Source: an uncultured Dorea sp. (GTDB lineage Bacteria > Bacillota > Clostridia > Lachnospirales > Lachnospiraceae). From it: a stretch of DNA of 46,110 nucleotides. This document shows positions 6,918-15,611 of the stretch, piece after piece. The stretch covers positions 1 to 46,110 of the forward strand of contig CAJULU010000034.1 in assembly GCA_910587575.1 (NCBI GenBank). Direction: 5' to 3'. The stretch's first letter is position 1. The number at the start of each line of letters is the position of its first letter. The translations under genes were made by a program, and so were the position numbers. Under the pieces are notes generated by a model. The model did no database searches and was not told the origin of the DNA. It saw only the letters and a list, made by a program, of their open reading frames with translations.

Positions 6918-9575
6918 ATGAGCCAGAATCTGGAGACAACCTACAATCCCAAAGAGATTGAACCCAAATTATATGAAAAATGGTGTGAGAACAAGTATTT
7001 TCATGCCGAGGTGGACCGAAGCAGGAAACCGTTTACAACAGTGATGCCGCCGCCGAATATTACGGGGAAACTGCATATGGGCCATGCCCTTGATAATACT
7101 ATGCAGGACATTATAATCCGTTATAAGAGAATGCAGGGATTTAATGCTTTATGGGTGCCGGGAACAGACCACGCAGCTATTTCCACGGAAGTAAAGGTTA
7201 CGAACCAGCTGAAAGAAGAGGGCCTTGACAAGAAGGAAATGGGACGGGAGAAGTTTCTTGAGAGAGCATGGCAGTGGAAGGAAGAGTATGCGGGAACCAT
7301 TGAAGGACAGCTTAAAAAGTTAGGGGTTTCCTGCGACTGGGACAGAGAACGGTTTACCATGGACGAGGGCTGTTCGAAAGCGGTGGAAGAGGTATTCATA
7401 AGTCTGTACGAAAAAGGATATATTTACAAAGGATCCAGGATTATCAACTGGTGTCCGGTCTGCAAGACTGCCCTTTCAGATGCAGAAGTTGACCATGAAG
7501 AACAGGAAGGGTTCTTCTGGCATATCAAGTACCCGATTGTGGGGACAGAAAAGTTTCTGGAGATCGCCACCACCCGTCCGGAAACCATGCTTGGGGATAC
7601 GGCTATTGCAGTACATCCGGATGACGACAGATACAAAGACATTGTAGGGAAGAAGGCAGTCCTGCCGCTGGTGAACCGGGAGATTCCGATTGTGGCAGAC
7701 TATTATGTAGATAAAGAATTCGGAACCGGTGCGGTAAAGATTACGCCTGCCCATGACCCCAATGATTTTGAGGTGGGCAAGCGTCACGATCTGCCGGAGA
7801 TCAACATTATGAATGACGATGCCACCATCAATGAGCAGGGCGGCCGGTATGCCGGGATGGAGCGTTATGAGGCCCGCAAGGCCATCGTCAGGGATCTGGA
7901 AGAGCAGGGATATCTTGTAAAAGTTGTTCCCCATTCTCATAATGTAGGAACCCATGAGCGGTGCGGTACGACGGTGGAGCCGCTGATCAAGCAGCAGTGG
8001 TTCGTGCGCATGGAGGAACTGGCAAAACCGGCTATAGAGGCAATCCGGAAGGGGGAGCTTCAGTTTGTGCCGGAGCGGTTCGATAAAGTGTATCTGCGCT
8101 GGCTTGAGAATATCCGCGACTGGTGTATTTCCCGTCAGATCTGGTGGGGACACCGGATTCCGGCATATTACTGCGACGAGTGCGGGGAGATCGTGGTGTC
8201 ACGAGGGATGCCGGAAGTATGTCCGAAATGCGGATGTAAACACTTTACCCAGGACGAGGATACCCTGGATACCTGGTTTTCCTCTGCCCTGTGGCCGTTT
8301 TCTACTCTGGGATGGCCGGAGCATACGGAAGATCTGGATTATTTCTACCCGACGGATGTGCTGGTTACCGGCTATGATATTATTTTCTTCTGGGTAGTGC
8401 GGATGGTATTTTCCGGTTATGCCCACACCGGGAAGTCGCCGTTCCATACCGTGTTCATCCATGGGCTGATCCGGGATTCCCAGGGGCGTAAGATGAGCAA
8501 GTCTCTGGGAAATGGAATTGATCCCCTGGAGATTATCGACCAGTATGGTGCAGATGCGCTTCGTATGACGGTGATGACAGGAAATGCGCCTGGTAATGAC
8601 ATGCGTTTCTATTATGAGAGGGTGGAGGCCAGCAGGAATTTCGCCAATAAGGTCTGGAATGCGTCCCGGTTTATTCTTATGAACCTGGGAGACAAGGAAC
8701 TGACGGAGCCGGAAGATTTCACCCTTCGCCCGGGAGACCGGTGGATTTTATCCAAGTGCAACAATCTGATCCGGGAAGTGACCGAGAACATGGATAAGTT
8801 CGAACTGGGGATTGCGCTGTCGAAAATATATGATTTCCTGTGGGATGAATTCTGTGACTGGTATATCGAGATTGCCAAATACCGGATTTATCATGCCGAA
8901 GAGGATGCAAAGAGCGCCAATGATGCCCTCTGGACCCTGCGGGAGGTGCTGAAAAAATCTCTGAAGCTGTTACACCCGTATATGCCTTTTGTGACGGAGG
9001 AGATTTACAGTAAGCTGGTGCCGGAGGAGGAGTCTCTGATGATGTCCCGGTGGCCGGTATATGAGGAGAAGTATCATTTCCCGATTGCGGAGAATATTGT
9101 GGAACATTTCAAGGAGATTATCCGCGGTGTGCGCAATGTACGCGCCGAGATGAATGTCCCCAGTTCCCGGAAGGCAACGGTGTATGTGGTATGTGAGGAC
9201 CAGCAGCTTTGTTCCGGGCTTCGGTATCTGAATAATGCTACGATTGCCATGGCTTCGGCCAATGAATTTATTATTCAGAAGGATAAGAAAGGAATTGCAG
9301 AGGATGCCGTGTCTATCGTTGTCCCGGATGCAACGGTGTATGTTCCGTTAGAGGATCTGGTTGATTTTGCACAGGAGACGGAACGTCTGACCAAGGAAGA
9401 GGCAAGGCTTCAGAAAGAGATCGCCCGGGCAGAGGGAATGCTTTGCAACGAAAAATTCGTAAGCAAGGCGCCGGAAGCGAAGGTTCAGGAAGAGCGGGAG
9501 AAGCTTGAAAAGTACCGGCAGATGAAGGCCCAGGTAAGTGAGCGGTTAGAGAGCCTGAAGGCGAAGCAGGCGTAA
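6918..9575 (+). CDS. valS: Valine--tRNA ligase
   Basis: This enzyme charges tRNA-Val with valine in the cytoplasm. The 885 residues are the full bacterial length. The class I HIGH motif appears as HMGH (53-56) in PPPNITGKLHMGHALD. A CP1 editing domain spans about 190-340 with ATTRPETMLGDTA and DPNDFEVG. A cysteine pattern (CDEC...CPKC) near 420-440 is typical of a zinc-knuckle insertion. KMSKS occupies 525-529, followed by the anticodon-binding domain with WNASRF. The C-terminal coiled coil (about 810-885, rich in E, K and R) contacts tRNA. AGAGAGGA at 6903-6910 precedes the ATG. Expression is controlled by the T-box leader directly upstream. Confidence 0.98.
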   Translation: MSQNLETTYNPKEIEPKLYEKWCENKYFHAEVDRSRKPFTTVMPPPNITGKLHMGHALDNTMQDIIIRYKRMQGFNALWVPGTDHAAISTEVKVTNQLKEEGLDKKEMGREKFLERAWQWKEEYAGTIEGQLKKLGVSCDWDRERFTMDEGCSKAVEEVFISLYEKGYIYKGSRIINWCPVCKTALSDAEVDHEEQEGFFWHIKYPIVGTEKFLEIATTRPETMLGDTAIAVHPDDDRYKDIVGKKAVLPLVNREIPIVADYYVDKEFGTGAVKITPAHDPNDFEVGKRHDLPEINIMNDDATINEQGGRYAGMERYEARKAIVRDLEEQGYLVKVVPHSHNVGTHERCGTTVEPLIKQQWFVRMEELAKPAIEAIRKGELQFVPERFDKVYLRWLENIRDWCISRQIWWGHRIPAYYCDECGEIVVSRGMPEVCPKCGCKHFTQDEDTLDTWFSSALWPFSTLGWPEHTEDLDYFYPTDVLVTGYDIIFFWVVRMVFSGYAHTGKSPFHTVFIHGLIRDSQGRKMSKSLGNGIDPLEIIDQYGADALRMTVMTGNAPGNDMRFYYERVEASRNFANKVWNASRFILMNLGDKELTEPEDFTLRPGDRWILSKCNNLIREVTENMDKFELGIALSKIYDFLWDEFCDWYIEIAKYRIYHAEEDAKSANDALWTLREVLKKSLKLLHPYMPFVTEEIYSKLVPEEESLMMSRWPVYEEKYHFPIAENIVEHFKEIIRGVRNVRAEMNVPSSRKATVYVVCEDQQLCSGLRYLNNATIAMASANEFIIQKDKKGIAEDAVSIVVPDATVYVPLEDLVDFAQETERLTKEEARLQKEIARAEGMLCNEKFVSKAPEAKVQEEREKLEKYRQMKAQVSERLESLKAKQA

Positions 9576-9605
9576 ATGGCTCAATGTGACAGCAGTTTAG
9601 GTGAT

Positions 9606-9647
9606 GAACCTGTCATCCGTTTGTTCCGGCAGAGGGATGACAGGTTC
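9606..9647 (+). other. Long stem-loop between valS and the LTA-synthase-like gene
   Basis: GAACCTGTCATCC (9606-9618) pairs perfectly with GGATGACAGGTTC (9635-9647), a 13-bp stem with a 16-base loop. There is no T tract, and the downstream ribosome binding site (AGGGGAG) starts four bases after the stem. It is therefore not a standard intrinsic terminator. It may protect or separate the valS mRNA, or affect translation of the next gene. Confidence 0.8.
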
Positions 9648-9660
9648 CCAAGGGGAGATT

Positions 9661-11865
9661 ATGAAGAAGTTTCAAGTTAAGAAGCCAGACATAAAAGGCT
9701 CATTTCACAAACTGAAAAATATCAGAAAAGAAGATGTGAAGGCATACTGGAAAGCCAGGAAAGAGCGGCGGGAGAGGATTCTTGAGGAGAGACGTAACAG
9801 CGCATTTGCCAGGAAGATGAAGCCGGTGTATCAGTTTATGAACCGGATTTCCCTGCTCCTCCATGGCGTTCTGGCGTGTATCATTAATTTTGTGATCGAG
9901 GCGGTCTCCAGGCATTCGGCCGTGGAGGCGTGGGAGTATATGACAGGGACACCGATGGTGTTCCTGTACAATGCGTTTATGATATTTATTACATTTTCCG
10001 TAGTCTATCTGGTCAGGCGGAGAATGTTTGTCCGTATTATCATCAGTGTACTGTGGCTTGCCCTGGGCGTGGCGAACGGTTATATGCTGATGAAGAGGGT
10101 CACGCCTTTTAACGCCCAGGATTTCAAGGTTGCCAAGGACGGGATTACCTTGATAAATAATTATTTTAACGGTGCGGAACTGGTAGGGCTTGGGATCGGG
10201 ATTGGCGCAGTGGTGATCTGGGTCATCTCCATGTGGAGGCGCGGCTGCCAGTATAACGGGAAGATCCGCCGGCTGTGGGCGCTGGCCGGCGTTGCGGCCT
10301 GTTTTGTCCTGTACGGGTTTGTCTCGGATCTGGCGGTAGAGAAGCGGGTGGTATCCACTTACTTCGGAAATATTGCGTTTGCGTATGAGGATTACGGGCT
10401 TCCTTACTGCTTCATGGCCAGTGTGTTCAATACCGGTATTACGGAACCCAATGACTATAATGAAGAGACGATTACAGAGATCAGCAATCAACGGGAGATT
10501 ACCAGGAGTGAGACGGGACGGTCCGGGGAGGAACTTCCGAATATTATCTTTATCCAGTTAGAATCTTATTTTGATGTGGCGGAGGCAGAATTTTTCACCA
10601 CCTCAGAGGACGCCTGCCCGAACCTTCATGCCATGTATGAAAACTTTTCTTCCGGGTATTTTAAGGTTCCTTCTATCGGTGCAGGAACTGCCAATACGGA
10701 ATTTGAGGTACTGACCGGCATGAACCTCAGATATTTCGGACCGGGAGAATATCCGTATAAGACGGTGCTGAAGAACCAGGTGAGCGAGAGTGCGGCGACG
10801 GCTCTTGCAAAACTTGGATATGGAACCCATGCGCTCCACAACAACGGAGGAAATTTCTACAGCCGGTCAAGAGTGTTCAACAACGTGGGATTCGACAGTT
10901 ATACCAGCAAAGAGTTTATGAACATTCTGCAGACGACAGAAAATGGCTGGGCCAAGGATGATATTCTGGTGGAGCACATTTTAGAGGCAATGGACACCAC
11001 GAAAGGGCAGGATTTCGTGTTCGGGATCAGCGTCCAGGGACACGGAGACTATCCGGAGGAGAAGGTGATTGAGAATCCGAAGATCCTGGTGGAAGGGATT
11101 GCGGATGAAGGAACAAAGAATAAGTGGGAATATTATGTCAATCAGGTCTATGAGATGGATCAGTTTGCCGGAAATCTGGTGAAGGCCATGGAAGAGCGGG
11201 GAGAACCTACAGTAGTGGTGTTTTACGGCGATCATCTGCCTACCATGGGATTAAAGGCAGAAGACCTGAAAGGGCGTTATCTGTATAATACGAATTATGT
11301 GATCTGGGATAATATCGGGCTTCCCAAGGAGGACCGGAACATTCCTTCTTACCAGATCATGGCGGATGTGCTGGGAAGGCTGGATATTCATTCCGGTACG
11401 GTGTTTAATTATCACCAGGAGAGGCGGAAGACGAAGAATTATCTGGCAGATCTGGAAATCCTGCAGTATGATATTCTGTATGGGGAGCAGTACGTGTATG
11501 ACGGGAAGCCGCCGATCGAAAAAGGCCATATGGTGATGGGCGTCCGGGATGTGACGCTTCAGAGTATCATCCCGCATCTGGGCAAAGGCTACAGCCTTTA
11601 TGGGGAGAATTTTACCAAGTCCAGCAAGGTATTTGTCAATGGCGAGAGGCAGAAGAGTACGTTTCTGAATAATACAAGGATCGATCTGCCGGAAACGGAA
11701 CTTGGCGAGGGGGATGAGATTGTGGTCGTGCAGATGGGTTCCAGTAATACGGTGTTCCGGAAGTCGGACGCCTATCTCTATGAGAACGGGGAACTTGCGG
11801 TGCAGGAAGGAACGGCAACGGATAAGAAGAAATCCTGGGTGGAGCAGTTGGAAGAGGAAGAGTAG
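9661..11865 (+). CDS. LTA synthase family phosphoglycerol transferase (sulfatase fold)
   Basis: This 735-residue membrane enzyme has a basic cytoplasmic N-terminus (1-55, K/R-rich), about five membrane segments between 58 and 226, and an extracellular sulfatase-fold domain from PNIIFIQLESYFD (293) to about 590. The threonine nucleophile is Thr343 in GAGTANTEFE, matching GQGKTSDSEF of LtaS. YGDHLPTMG near 520 supplies metal ligands. Such proteins polymerise glycerol-phosphate for lipoteichoic acid or modify other glycans. The last 100 residues or so form an extra beta-rich module with IPHLGKGYSLYGENF, resembling IPT/TIG domains and unusual for classical LtaS. The ATG at 9661 is chosen for its AGGGGAG site; an in-frame start near 9601 would lie within the stem-loop. 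folC starts two bases after its stop. Confidence 0.88.
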   Translation: MKKFQVKKPDIKGSFHKLKNIRKEDVKAYWKARKERRERILEERRNSAFARKMKPVYQFMNRISLLLHGVLACIINFVIEAVSRHSAVEAWEYMTGTPMVFLYNAFMIFITFSVVYLVRRRMFVRIIISVLWLALGVANGYMLMKRVTPFNAQDFKVAKDGITLINNYFNGAELVGLGIGIGAVVIWVISMWRRGCQYNGKIRRLWALAGVAACFVLYGFVSDLAVEKRVVSTYFGNIAFAYEDYGLPYCFMASVFNTGITEPNDYNEETITEISNQREITRSETGRSGEELPNIIFIQLESYFDVAEAEFFTTSEDACPNLHAMYENFSSGYFKVPSIGAGTANTEFEVLTGMNLRYFGPGEYPYKTVLKNQVSESAATALAKLGYGTHALHNNGGNFYSRSRVFNNVGFDSYTSKEFMNILQTTENGWAKDDILVEHILEAMDTTKGQDFVFGISVQGHGDYPEEKVIENPKILVEGIADEGTKNKWEYYVNQVYEMDQFAGNLVKAMEERGEPTVVVFYGDHLPTMGLKAEDLKGRYLYNTNYVIWDNIGLPKEDRNIPSYQIMADVLGRLDIHSGTVFNYHQERRKTKNYLADLEILQYDILYGEQYVYDGKPPIEKGHMVMGVRDVTLQSIIPHLGKGYSLYGENFTKSSKVFVNGERQKSTFLNNTRIDLPETELGEGDEIVVVQMGSSNTVFRKSDAYLYENGELAVQEGTATDKKKSWVEQLEEEE

Positions 11866-11867
11866 AA

Positions 11868-13181
11868 ATGACGTATGAAGAGGCAGCAGCTTATATAGAA
11901 AAGATTCCCAGGTTTACGAAAAAACATGGACTGGAGCATACAAAGGAGTTCCTTTCCAGGCTTTTAAATCCTGCCGCAGACAGGAAGATTGTCCATGTGG
12001 CAGGAACCAATGGAAAAGGCTCTGTCTGCGCATATCTGGAGGCAGTTCTGATGGCGGAGGGGAAAAAGGTGGGAGTCTTTACCTCTCCTCACCTGGTAAA
12101 GATCAATGAGCGGATCCGCATGAATCATATTCCCATTGATGATGAAGGGTTTACCAGAGTTTTTCATGAGGTGCTTCTGGCAGCAGTGCAGATGGAAGAA
12201 GAGGGATGGGGGCATCCTTCTTATTTTGAGTTTCTGTTTGGAATGGGGATGAAAGCATTTGCGGAAACGGACGTGGAATATATCATCCTGGAGACAGGGC
12301 TTGGCGGGCGGCTGGATGCCACGAATGCGGTGGAACGTCCCGAACTTGCCGTCATAACGTCCATAAGCCTTGACCATACGGAGATTCTTGGCGACACCAT
12401 CGAGCAGATTGCCGCAGAGAAAGCGGGGATTATTAAACCTGGAATCCCGGTATTCTATGACGGAAGCTGTGAGGCGGCCTCAGTGGTGATTCAGAGAATT
12501 GCCCGGGAAAATGAGGCACCCTGTAGAGAAATATCGAATCATGCGTACGAAATTCGAGAAGTTACCAGAAAATATATTGCATTTTCCCGGGTGAATGCGT
12601 ATGATAAAGATGTTATCTTTCAGATCCCGATCTGTGGCTGTTACCAGGCCATGAATGCAGAACTTGCCCTTTGTGCCGCAGAGTATCTGTTAAGAGGAGA
12701 AGAGATTCGGGAGGAACGCTGGCAGGCGGCCTTATCTGCTCTGAAATGGGAAGGAAGGATGGAACGGATCAGTCCTCATCTGGTGATTGACGGGGCGCAC
12801 AATCCGGCGGCTGTCAAGGCGTTTGTAAAGAGTGTGAAAGCTTATGCGGCAGAATGGGAAAGAGATTCCGTGATTCTGTTTTCGGCAGTGAATGATAAGA
12901 ACTATAAGCAGATGATTGAATTTTTGTGTGAGAATCTGAACGTGAGGGCCTATGTGGTGACGGAACTTAAGGGGCCAAGGAAAGTCCCGGCCAGGGAACT
13001 GGAACGGCTGTTCTGTCAGTTTACCAGGAAGGAAGTCATCTGTGAAGAGAAGATGGAAGAGGCCCTTCGCAAAGCAGAAGCCAGAAGGTGCGGGGATGGA
13101 GAGGTCTATTGCCTTGGCTCCTTATATCTGGCCGGAATGATAAAAGAAGCAGTGGAAAGGGGAGACATTTCGTATGCTTGA
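11868..13181 (+). CDS. folC: Folylpolyglutamate synthase / dihydrofolate synthase
   Basis: This is a cytoplasmic Mur-ligase-type enzyme that adds glutamate to folates and may also make dihydrofolate from dihydropteroate. Its 437 residues carry the ATP-binding loop GTNGKGS (46-52), the FTSPHL segment near 72-77, an ETGLGGRLDATN segment near 142-153 and SLDHTEILG near 168-176. The C-terminal domain has the conserved VIDGAHNPAA near 306-315. Its ribosome binding site GAAGAGGAAGAG lies inside the end of the preceding gene, and only two bases separate them, implying one transcript. Its own end overlaps the next small gene by eight bases. Confidence 0.96.
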   Translation: MTYEEAAAYIEKIPRFTKKHGLEHTKEFLSRLLNPAADRKIVHVAGTNGKGSVCAYLEAVLMAEGKKVGVFTSPHLVKINERIRMNHIPIDDEGFTRVFHEVLLAAVQMEEEGWGHPSYFEFLFGMGMKAFAETDVEYIILETGLGGRLDATNAVERPELAVITSISLDHTEILGDTIEQIAAEKAGIIKPGIPVFYDGSCEAASVVIQRIARENEAPCREISNHAYEIREVTRKYIAFSRVNAYDKDVIFQIPICGCYQAMNAELALCAAEYLLRGEEIREERWQAALSALKWEGRMERISPHLVIDGAHNPAAVKAFVKSVKAYAAEWERDSVILFSAVNDKNYKQMIEFLCENLNVRAYVVTELKGPRKVPARELERLFCQFTRKEVICEEKMEEALRKAEARRCGDGEVYCLGSLYLAGMIKEAVERGDISYA

Positions 13182-13308
13182 TTTTGAAGAAGAATTAAAG
13201 AAATTCCAGCCCAGCCTGGAAGTCGAAGATATAGAGAAGGCGATCTATCAGGAAGACTTGACGGATATGACGGATATCCTGAGAGAAGTGATGGAGAAGG
13301 CTAAGTAG
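13174..13308 (+). CDS. Small conserved-looking acidic protein, 44 residues
   Basis: The ATG at 13174 begins inside folC (8-base overlap) behind an excellent AAAGGGGAG ribosome binding site at 13157-13165. The product starts MLDFEEELKKFQPSLEVED, is helical and acidic, and stops at TAG 13306-13308. It has no membrane segment or cysteines. The tight coupling to folC and the following TPR gene (21 bases) argues for a real gene rather than chance. I do not know a function. A short acidic helical protein with a fixed neighbour could be a partner of the TPR protein, but that is only a guess. Confidence 0.7.
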   Translation: MLDFEEELKKFQPSLEVEDIEKAIYQEDLTDMTDILREVMEKAK

Positions 13309-13329
13309 AAGAAGAGTAGAGGATCGCAT

Positions 13330-14727
13330 ATGGATTATACAACAAAGCTTTCCTACCAGTCCATGTACTGGTATAACGACGGATTGAAGAAAGCAAAGAT
13401 CCGGGATCTGTCCGGTGCAATCACGTCTTTGAGGAAGAGTTTACAATATAATAGAGGAAACATTGCGTCCAGAAACCTGCTGGGCCTGGTCTATTATGGC
13501 AGAGGAGATGTGATGGAGGCGCTGGTGGAGTGGATTTTAAGTAAGAATTTCCAGTCCCATGATAATATTGCGAATTATTATATCCAGAAGGTACGGGAGA
13601 CGGCAGGAGAGTTAGAGGCGATCAACCAGGCGGTAAAGAGGTACAACCAGTCCCTGGATTACTGCAGGCAGAACGGGGAAGACCTGGCAATCATCCAGCT
13701 GAAAAAAGCCGTGACGGTTCACCCGTCTTATGTAAAGGCACATCAGCTTCTGGCGCTGATCTATATGCATACAGAACAGTATACGTTCGCCAGGCAGTCC
13801 ATCCGTACGGCGTACAAGCTGGACACCACAGACGAATTTTCCCTGCGCTGTATGCACGATCTGAACCAGATCCGCAGAGCAAGAAACGTTAAAATCAAAG
13901 AGAAAGAAAAAAAGGACAAGCACACCGTTACATACAATCTCGGAAATGAGACGATCATCCAGCCCGTATCCACCAGTATCAAGGATAATGCCGGCCTGCA
14001 TACCGTCTTAAACATAGCCATGGGTCTGGTAGTAGGCGTGGCCGTCATGTGGTTTCTGATCATGCCTGCCATCAACGTATCCCGGCAGGAGCGTTCCAAC
14101 CGGCAGACCGTAGAATTCAGCGACCAGATCGCCACCCAGAACGCCCAGATCAGCGCCTTGAAAAAGGAACTGGAAGAATACCGTTCCACCAGCGAGGAGA
14201 CGGAAAACGTACAGGCCACAGCCGCCTCAACCCAGGAAAGCTACGAGATCGTACTGAGTATGGCTGAACATTTCCGGGCAGACGACATGAGCGATGCCGC
14301 AATGATAGAGGAACTTCTGAAAGTCACTCCGGATTCCCTTGGAATCACAGGGCGGGAACGCTATGACGAAATCACCGGCGAACTCTTCCCCCGGGTATGC
14401 GCTTCTCTGTACGGAACATCCCAGGAGAACTATGAAGTTGCCAACTACACCGCCGCAATCGAGAACCTGGAGCAGGTAATGAGAATGGACGAAGGCTATG
14501 AAGAAGGAGCCGCCCTGCTCTTACTGGCCCAGTCCTACGAGAAAAGCGGCGACCAGAACCAGGCCAACCTCAAGTACCAGAAACTCACCGAAAGCTACCC
14601 CGGCACCGAAGCCGCCGCAACCGCCAAAGAAGCCCTGGATGCCCAGAACGGCTCCGCCAGCGGAGACCCCGGCGACTCCGGTAACTCCGACGGCGGAGAA
14701 GCCGGCAGCACCGGTGACGAAGAGTAA
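13330..14727 (+). CDS. Membrane-anchored tetratricopeptide repeat protein
   Basis: The 465 residues begin with TPR helices (about 5-75 and 100-185, for example YVKAHQLLALIYMHTEQYTFARQSI), which should lie in the cytoplasm. One membrane segment follows at about 224-248 (LNIAMGLVVGVAVMWFLIMPAI), then a coiled coil at about 255-300 and a second TPR block at 325-440 outside the membrane. The tail is rich in G, S, D and E (GSASGDPGDSGNSDGGEAG). AGAGG upstream supports the ATG at 13330. Similar one-pass TPR proteins are scaffolds. From about residue 190 onward codons become strikingly C-ending (GCC, AAC, ATC, ACC) compared with the first half. A strong terminator follows. Confidence 0.85.
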   Translation: MDYTTKLSYQSMYWYNDGLKKAKIRDLSGAITSLRKSLQYNRGNIASRNLLGLVYYGRGDVMEALVEWILSKNFQSHDNIANYYIQKVRETAGELEAINQAVKRYNQSLDYCRQNGEDLAIIQLKKAVTVHPSYVKAHQLLALIYMHTEQYTFARQSIRTAYKLDTTDEFSLRCMHDLNQIRRARNVKIKEKEKKDKHTVTYNLGNETIIQPVSTSIKDNAGLHTVLNIAMGLVVGVAVMWFLIMPAINVSRQERSNRQTVEFSDQIATQNAQISALKKELEEYRSTSEETENVQATAASTQESYEIVLSMAEHFRADDMSDAAMIEELLKVTPDSLGITGRERYDEITGELFPRVCASLYGTSQENYEVANYTAAIENLEQVMRMDEGYEEGAALLLLAQSYEKSGDQNQANLKYQKLTESYPGTEAAATAKEALDAQNGSASGDPGDSGNSDGGEAGSTGDEE

Positions 14728-14770
14728 ATCATCGGATTTGCAGAAAATCCAAAACGATAACACACCAAAG

Positions 14771-14804
14771 AAAAGGATATGCAGCCCGGCATATCCTTTT
14801 CTAT
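14771..14804 (+). terminator. Intrinsic terminator after the TPR gene
   Basis: AAAAGGATATGC (14771-14782) pairs perfectly with GCATATCCTTTT (14789-14800) over a 6-base loop, with T-rich sequence at the 3' end. It separates the TPR gene from the spoIIA operon. Confidence 0.85.
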
Positions 14805-14843
14805 ACTTTAAATAAAATTACCCGATTAAAAAGGAGGATGGAT

Positions 14844-15155
14844 ATGAAATATCAGGTCCAGGAAAACTGCCTGACAGTATTTTTACCCAACGAGCTTGAC
14901 CACCACAACGCCGAGGAAATCCGCAAGGAATCCGACCACCTGATTGAGCACAACCACATCCGCTACGTGATCTTCGACTTCAAAGAGACCAACTTCATGG
15001 ACAGTTCCGGAATCGGAGTCATCATGGGACGCTACAAACGGATCTACTTACTAGGCGGAGAAGTGTGCGCCGTCCACACCAATGAAAGAATGAGAAAAAT
15101 ATTAACCATGTCAGGAGTAACGAAAATCATGCAGATATATGAGGAGGAAGAATAG
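14844..15155 (+). CDS. spoIIAA: Anti-sigma F factor antagonist SpoIIAA
   Basis: This STAS-domain protein frees sigma F by binding SpoIIAB once it has been dephosphorylated by SpoIIE. Its 103 residues match the family length. The phosphorylated serine lies in DSSGIGVI (Ser54/Ser55). The ATG at 14844 is chosen because GGAGG (14833-14837) is six bases upstream; an ATG at 14838 directly abuts that site and is too close. The gene opens the three-gene sporulation switch, with spoIIAB starting immediately after its stop. No clear Spo0A box or sigma-H promoter was seen in the short gap after the preceding terminator. Confidence 0.96.
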   Translation: MKYQVQENCLTVFLPNELDHHNAEEIRKESDHLIEHNHIRYVIFDFKETNFMDSSGIGVIMGRYKRIYLLGGEVCAVHTNERMRKILTMSGVTKIMQIYEEEE

Positions 15156-15611
15156 ATGGAACATACCAATGAGATGCAGTTAATCTTTGACAGCCGTTCA
15201 TCCAACGAGTCATTTGCCCGGGTAACGGTTGCCGCATTCATGACCTCGTTGAATCCTACGGTAGAGGAAGTCTCAGACGTGAAGACAGCAGTATCGGAGG
15301 CAGTGACGAATGCAATCATCCATGGATATGAAAACGAAGTACATAACATCCACATCCGCTGCCGTACGGAAGGCAGAACACTGTATCTGGAGATTGAAGA
15401 CAAGGGCAAAGGGATTGAGGATGTGAAACAGGCCATGGAGCCCCTCTTTACCACCAGGCCGGAACTGGACCGCTCGGGAATGGGATTTTCCTTTATGGAA
15501 GCATTTATGGATCATCTGGAAGTATTGTCAGCGCCGGGAAAGGGAACCACGGTAAAGATGGAAAAAACAATCGGTAAAGGACGCAGACTATGGACCACAC
15601 AATCGCTTTGA
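15156..15611 (+). CDS. spoIIAB: Anti-sigma F factor SpoIIAB (serine kinase)
   Basis: SpoIIAB binds and holds sigma F and phosphorylates SpoIIAA. The GHKL ATPase/kinase motifs are present: the N-box region SEAVTNAIIHGYENE (about 47-61), the G1 box EDKGKGIED (80-88) and the G2-like region DRSGMGFSFME (105-115). The protein has 151 residues. GAGGAGGAAG just before the spoIIAA stop serves as its ribosome binding site. The 22-base overlap with sigF implies translational coupling, the normal arrangement for keeping anti-sigma and sigma levels matched. Confidence 0.97.
   Translation: MEHTNEMQLIFDSRSSNESFARVTVAAFMTSLNPTVEEVSDVKTAVSEAVTNAIIHGYENEVHNIHIRCRTEGRTLYLEIEDKGKGIEDVKQAMEPLFTTRPELDRSGMGFSFMEAFMDHLEVLSAPGKGTTVKMEKTIGKGRRLWTTQSL

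Noticed and set aside
9601..9660. Earlier start codon for the LTA-synthase-like gene
   Set aside because: It falls in the stem-loop and lacks a ribosome binding site, while the ATG at 9661 has AGGGGAG.
14772..14799. Possible sigma-H promoter before spoIIAA (AAAGGATAT)
   Set aside because: Only the -35 half fits; the -10 position reads CCTTT, and the sequence is already explained by the terminator stem.
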